This document shows, one piece after another, positions 61,337 to 64,000 of a DNA stretch of 64,000 bases (position 1 is the stretch's first letter; each line of letters begins with the position of its first letter). The stretch comes from Aeromicrobium tamlense (GTDB lineage: Bacteria > Actinomycetota > Actinomycetes > Propionibacteriales > Nocardioidaceae). The position numbers and the translations under genes were made by a program. The DNA lies in the NCBI RefSeq assembly GCF_013408555.1, contig NZ_JACBZN010000001.1:3100001-3164000 (forward strand), given 5' to 3'. The notes beneath the pieces were generated by a model that was given only the letters and a program-made list of their open reading frames with translations, made no database searches and was not told the origin of the DNA.

Positions 61337-62317
61337 GTGGCCAACTCGACTCCACTGCACGTCGTGACGGGCAAGGGCGGCACCGGCAAGACCACGGTGG
61401 CGGCCGCGCTCGCACTGGCGCTCGCCGGCAAGGGACTGAAGGTCCTGCTGTGCGAGGTCGAGGGCCGCCAGGGCATCGCCCAGCTCTTCGACGTCCCGCC
61501 GCTGCCGTACGAGGAGCGCAGGATCGCCACGAGCGACGCCGGGGGCCACGTGCACGCGCTCGCGATCGATCCCGAGGCCGCGCTGCTGGAGTACCTGCAG
61601 ATGTACTACCGCCTCGGTCGGGCCGGCCGGGCCCTCGACAAGTTCGGCGTCATCGACTTCGCCACGACGATCGCGCCGGGCGTCCGCGACGTGCTGCTCA
61701 CCGGCAAGGTCTACGAGGCCGCCCGCCGCCGCACGGGCGACAAGTCCTCGCGGTTCGTCTACGACGCGGTCGTGGTGGACGCACCGCCCACGGGCCGGAT
61801 CGCGCGGTTCCTGGGCGTCAACGACGACGTGGCGGGTCTGGCGAAGGTCGGCCCGATCAAGACGCAGTCCGAGTCGATCATGAGCATGATGCGCAGCCCG
61901 CAGACAGCGGTGCACCTGGTCACCGTGCTGGAGGAGATGCCCGTGCAGGAGACCCTCGACGGCATCGACGAGCTCAGCCGCGAGGGGCTGCCGGTGGGGC
62001 ACGTCGTGGTGAACCTCGTGCGGCCGTCCCTGCTGTCCGACGACACCGTCGAGGCGCTCGAGGCGGGTCGCCTCGACGCGAAGGCCGTCGCGCCGGTACT
62101 GGAGAAGGCCGGGCTGCCGCGCGACGCCGCCGCCACGCTGGTCGCCGACGGGTTCGGGCACATCGAGCGCCAGCAGCTGCAGAACGAGCAGCGCACGATC
62201 ATCGAGGAGTGCGGTCGGCCGCACGTCACGCTCCCGCTGCTGACGGGCGGGATCGACCTGGGCGCGCTGCAGGACCTCGCCGCCGAGCTCGCGCCGCTCG
62301 TGGAGGACGCCCGATGA
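61337..62317 (+). CDS. ArsA/Get3-like anion-transporting ATPase, subunit 1
   Basis: A 326-residue P-loop ATPase of the SIMIBI class. The deviant Walker A is GKGGTGKTTVAAALALALA (signature Lys), with VVVDAPPTGRIARFL as switch region. In mycobacteria Rv3679-Rv3680 form a heterodimer (BagAB) implicated in export/detoxification and envelope stress. The second subunit gene overlaps its stop (ATGA). Synteny with whiB4 on the other side is conserved. Confidence 0.94.
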   Translation: MANSTPLHVVTGKGGTGKTTVAAALALALAGKGLKVLLCEVEGRQGIAQLFDVPPLPYEERRIATSDAGGHVHALAIDPEAALLEYLQMYYRLGRAGRALDKFGVIDFATTIAPGVRDVLLTGKVYEAARRRTGDKSSRFVYDAVVVDAPPTGRIARFLGVNDDVAGLAKVGPIKTQSESIMSMMRSPQTAVHLVTVLEEMPVQETLDGIDELSREGLPVGHVVVNLVRPSLLSDDTVEALEAGRLDAKAVAPVLEKAGLPRDAAATLVADGFGHIERQQLQNEQRTIIEECGRPHVTLPLLTGGIDLGALQDLAAELAPLVEDAR

Positions 62318-63513
62318 CCGCCCGCGTGACCACCACCCCGCGCGAGCGCCGTCCCCGCACCGAGCGCCGGCTCTCCGCCACCGAGCAGCCGGCGCGGATC
62401 GACGTCGACGGCCTGATCGCCGACCCGACCACCCGCATCGTCGTGTGCTGCGGCTCCGGAGGCGTCGGCAAGACCACCACCGCCGCGGCGCTCGCCCTGC
62501 GCGCGGCCGAGCAGGGTCGCACGGTGTGCGTGCTGACGATCGACCCGGCGCGACGCCTGGCCCAGTCGCTCGGCCTGCTCGAGCTCGACAACACCCCGCG
62601 TCCGGTCAAGGGCATCGACACCGAGCTCGGCGGCTCGCTCGACGCGATGATGCTCGACATGAAGACGACCTTCGACGAGGTCGTCGAGGCGCACGCCTCG
62701 CCCGAGAAGGCCGCCGAGATCCTCGCCAACCCCTTCTACGTCGCGCTGTCGAGCTCGTTCGCGGGAACGCAGGAGTACATGGCGATGGAGAAGCTGGGCC
62801 AGCTGCACGCCGAGGACCGGTGGGACCTCATCGTCGTGGACACGCCGCCGTCACGGTCGGCGCTGGACTTCCTCGATGCTCCCGAGCGGCTCTCGTCGCT
62901 GCTCGACGGCCGGTTCATCCGGCTCATGCTGGCGCCGGCGCGCGGCCCGGCCAAGCTGCTGTCGGCGGGCCTGGGCATCGTGACGGGCGCGCTCAACAAG
63001 GTGCTGGGCGCGCAGGTCCTCACCGACATGCAGACGTTCATCGCCGCGTTCGACACGCTCTTCGGCGGGTTCCGCCAGCGGGCCGAGGCGACGTTCTCGC
63101 TGCTGCAGGCCGACGGCACGGCGTTCCTGGTGATCGCGGCGCCCGAGGCGGCGGCGATGCGCGAGGCGGCCTACTTCGTGGAGCGGCTGGCGGCCGACGA
63201 CATGCCGCTGGCGGGCCTCGTGGTGAATCGCGTCCACGACGAGTCGGCGGCCGGCGTCACGGCGGCCGACGCCGAGTCGGCCTCGCCCCGCCTGGCGGAC
63301 GGGCGGGCCGCGGAGCGCCGGACCGCGGAGCTGCTCGACGTCCATGCCGAGCGGATGCGGCTGGCGGAGCGCGAGAACCGCCTGCGCGAGCGGTTCAGTG
63401 CGGCACACCGCAACGTGGAGGTGGTGCCCGTGCCGGCACTGGACACGGACGTCCACGACCTCGGTGGCCTGAGGGTGATCGGTGATCACCTCGGCGCCCC
63501 GCAGGGCGCCTGA
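62314..63513 (+). CDS. ArsA/Get3-like anion-transporting ATPase, subunit 2
   Basis: A 399-residue ATPase paralogous to subunit 1. A basic, probably disordered N-terminus (1-40) precedes the deviant Walker A CCGSGGVGKTTTAAALALRA; LTIDPARRLAQSLG and IVVDTPPSRSALDFLDAPERL are switch motifs. It is longer than subunit 1 because of insertions, as in Rv3680. Not a classical arsenic-resistance gene: no arsB, arsR or arsD nearby. Confidence 0.94.
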   Translation: MTARVTTTPRERRPRTERRLSATEQPARIDVDGLIADPTTRIVVCCGSGGVGKTTTAAALALRAAEQGRTVCVLTIDPARRLAQSLGLLELDNTPRPVKGIDTELGGSLDAMMLDMKTTFDEVVEAHASPEKAAEILANPFYVALSSSFAGTQEYMAMEKLGQLHAEDRWDLIVVDTPPSRSALDFLDAPERLSSLLDGRFIRLMLAPARGPAKLLSAGLGIVTGALNKVLGAQVLTDMQTFIAAFDTLFGGFRQRAEATFSLLQADGTAFLVIAAPEAAAMREAAYFVERLAADDMPLAGLVVNRVHDESAAGVTAADAESASPRLADGRAAERRTAELLDVHAERMRLAERENRLRERFSAAHRNVEVVPVPALDTDVHDLGGLRVIGDHLGAPQGA

Positions 63514-63520
63514 GGTCAGG

Positions 63521-63778
63521 TCAGCTGGCGGGAACGAGCAGCTCGCGCCACTTGCGGACGTGGGGCTTGCGACGCAGCAGGGCGCGGCGCTCACGCTCGG
63601 TCATGCCACCCCAGACGCCCCACTCGATCCGGTTGTCGAGCGCCTCGGCGAGGCACTCGGCGCGGACGCCGCAGCCGTTGCAGACGAGCTTGGCGCGGTT
63701 CTGCTCCGCGCCCTTCACGAAGAGATCATCGGACTTGCCGAGGCAAGCCGCGTTCTGAGACCAGTTGTCGTTCCACAT
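63521..63778 (-). CDS. WhiB-family Fe-S transcription factor (WhiB4 type)
   Basis: An 85-residue WhiB protein with cysteines C12, C33, C36 and C42, followed by EWGVWGGMTERERRALLRRKPHV and a basic C-terminus. The compact layout and location between the ArsA-like ATPase pair and a divergent gene match mycobacterial whiB4 (Rv3681c), a redox sensor and DNA-condensing repressor. The ATG at 63778 starts the family-typical N-terminus; AAAGGG lies about 10 nt upstream. The longer frame to 63910 is not needed. Confidence 0.94.
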   Translation of the reverse strand: MWNDNWSQNAACLGKSDDLFVKGAEQNRAKLVCNGCGVRAECLAEALDNRIEWGVWGGMTERERRALLRRKPHVRKWRELLVPAS

Positions 63779-63974
63779 GCGCAGAGACCCTTTCCCGAGA
63801 TCCTCCGGGTCCCCGTGACCGAGAGGTGAACTTGTTTCTGCTGAGAACGAGCCTAGGGATTTCCGCGGTAACCGGACAGATTCCTCCGGGTAGTTGATAC
63901 ATAGTCCCAAATAGTCATGTCGCTCCCGGGCCGCGCTGGTCTCGCCGGTGCCGGGGCGGGTTGCCGATCTCCCG

Positions 63975-63980
63975 TATCCT
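63975..63980 (+). promoter_or_regulatory. Leaderless -10 element (TATCCT) of the last gene
   Basis: TATCCT followed by 7 nt and the ATG at 63988. Confidence 0.5.
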
Positions 63981-63987
63981 CGTGCCC

Positions 63988-64000
63988 ATGGCGTGGCAGG
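63988..64000 (+). CDS. Start of a gene cut by the window edge (expected ponA2-like)
   Basis: Only MAWQ is visible. The ATG follows a TATCCT -10 at leaderless spacing. In mycobacteria the gene divergent from whiB4 here is ponA2, a bifunctional penicillin-binding protein, so that identity is predicted from gene order only. Confidence 0.35.

Noticed and set aside
61337-63513. Arsenic resistance operon
   Set aside because: No arsB, arsC, arsD or arsR nearby; gene order matches the mycobacterial Rv3679-Rv3681c locus.

Overview
The window is about 70% GC and densely coded on both strands, with almost every ORF having an antisense shadow. It is a chromosomal segment of an actinomycete. The evidence is the fhaA-fhaB-pstP-rodA-pbpA-pknB cell-wall signalling cluster with tRNA-Leu and crgA beside it, two WhiB Fe-S regulators, an F420-type luciferase-like oxidoreductase, a mycothiol-dependent-enzyme family protein, and a large block collinear with mycobacterial Rv3667-Rv3682. 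The makeup fits Propionibacteriales/Nocardioidaceae (for example Aeromicrobium-like), but that placement is inference. I annotate 71 protein genes (the first and last run off the window) and one tRNA. I see no rRNA, CRISPR array, transposase or prophage.

Layout: (1) 1-4.6 kb: oxidoreductase, YtxH-like protein, MpaB-like oxygenase, then a universal stress protein divergent from a DosS/DosR-like GAF kinase and NarL-type regulator. (2) 4.6-10.1 kb: a peptide-type ABC importer whose second permease and both ATPases are one fused 892-residue protein. (3) 10.2-16.9 kb: glyA, SURF1, small membrane proteins, an HTH/membrane-protein pair with a tandem-palindrome operator, an AbiEi-like gene bracketed by inverted copies of a 72-bp palindromic repeat, an enoyl-CoA hydratase, cyclophilin and rhomboid protease. 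(4) 16.9-25.4 kb: crgA and the Ser/Thr kinase, phosphatase, FHA, RodA and PBP cluster, ending at tRNA-Leu. (5) 25.6-34.5 kb: a WhiB3/WhiD-type protein, a CarH/LitR-like B12-domain MerR regulator, a TetR-MFS efflux pair and assorted small enzymes. (6) 34.5-38.8 kb: a TetR-controlled methylcrotonyl-CoA carboxylase plus HMG-CoA lyase operon for leucine breakdown. (7) 38.8-51.5 kb: EcsC, APH, Aat, HU, CPBP protease, beta-phosphoglucomutase with GH65 phosphorylase, PAP2-lipid kinase fusion, serS. (8) 51.7-64 kb: acs, holin-like, marP, CoA-pyrophosphatase, nth, crp, MBL hydrolase, NUDIX, RidA, DUF4177, paired ArsA-like ATPases, whiB4-like gene, and the first codons of a gene at the position of ponA2.

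Regulation can be read directly in many places. At least 25 genes start with ATG or GTG only 6-7 nt after a TANNNT hexamer, so transcription should start at or next to the start codon (leaderless mRNAs). Genes lacking this pattern mostly have a Shine-Dalgarno sequence or overlap the preceding stop codon (GTGA, ATGA, TGATG). Palindromic operators lie on or beside several of these -10 elements (HTH pair, MerR, TetR-MFS, TetR-acc operon). A CRP-type site lies about 40 bp upstream of the predicted acs transcription start, in the same window that encodes Crp.

The least explained features are the 72-bp repeat family (three copies, two flanking one gene in inverted orientation), the very long hairpin at 38.8 kb, the B12-domain MerR protein lacking the equivalent of the light-state cobalt ligand, and the triple permease/ATPase/ATPase fusion.
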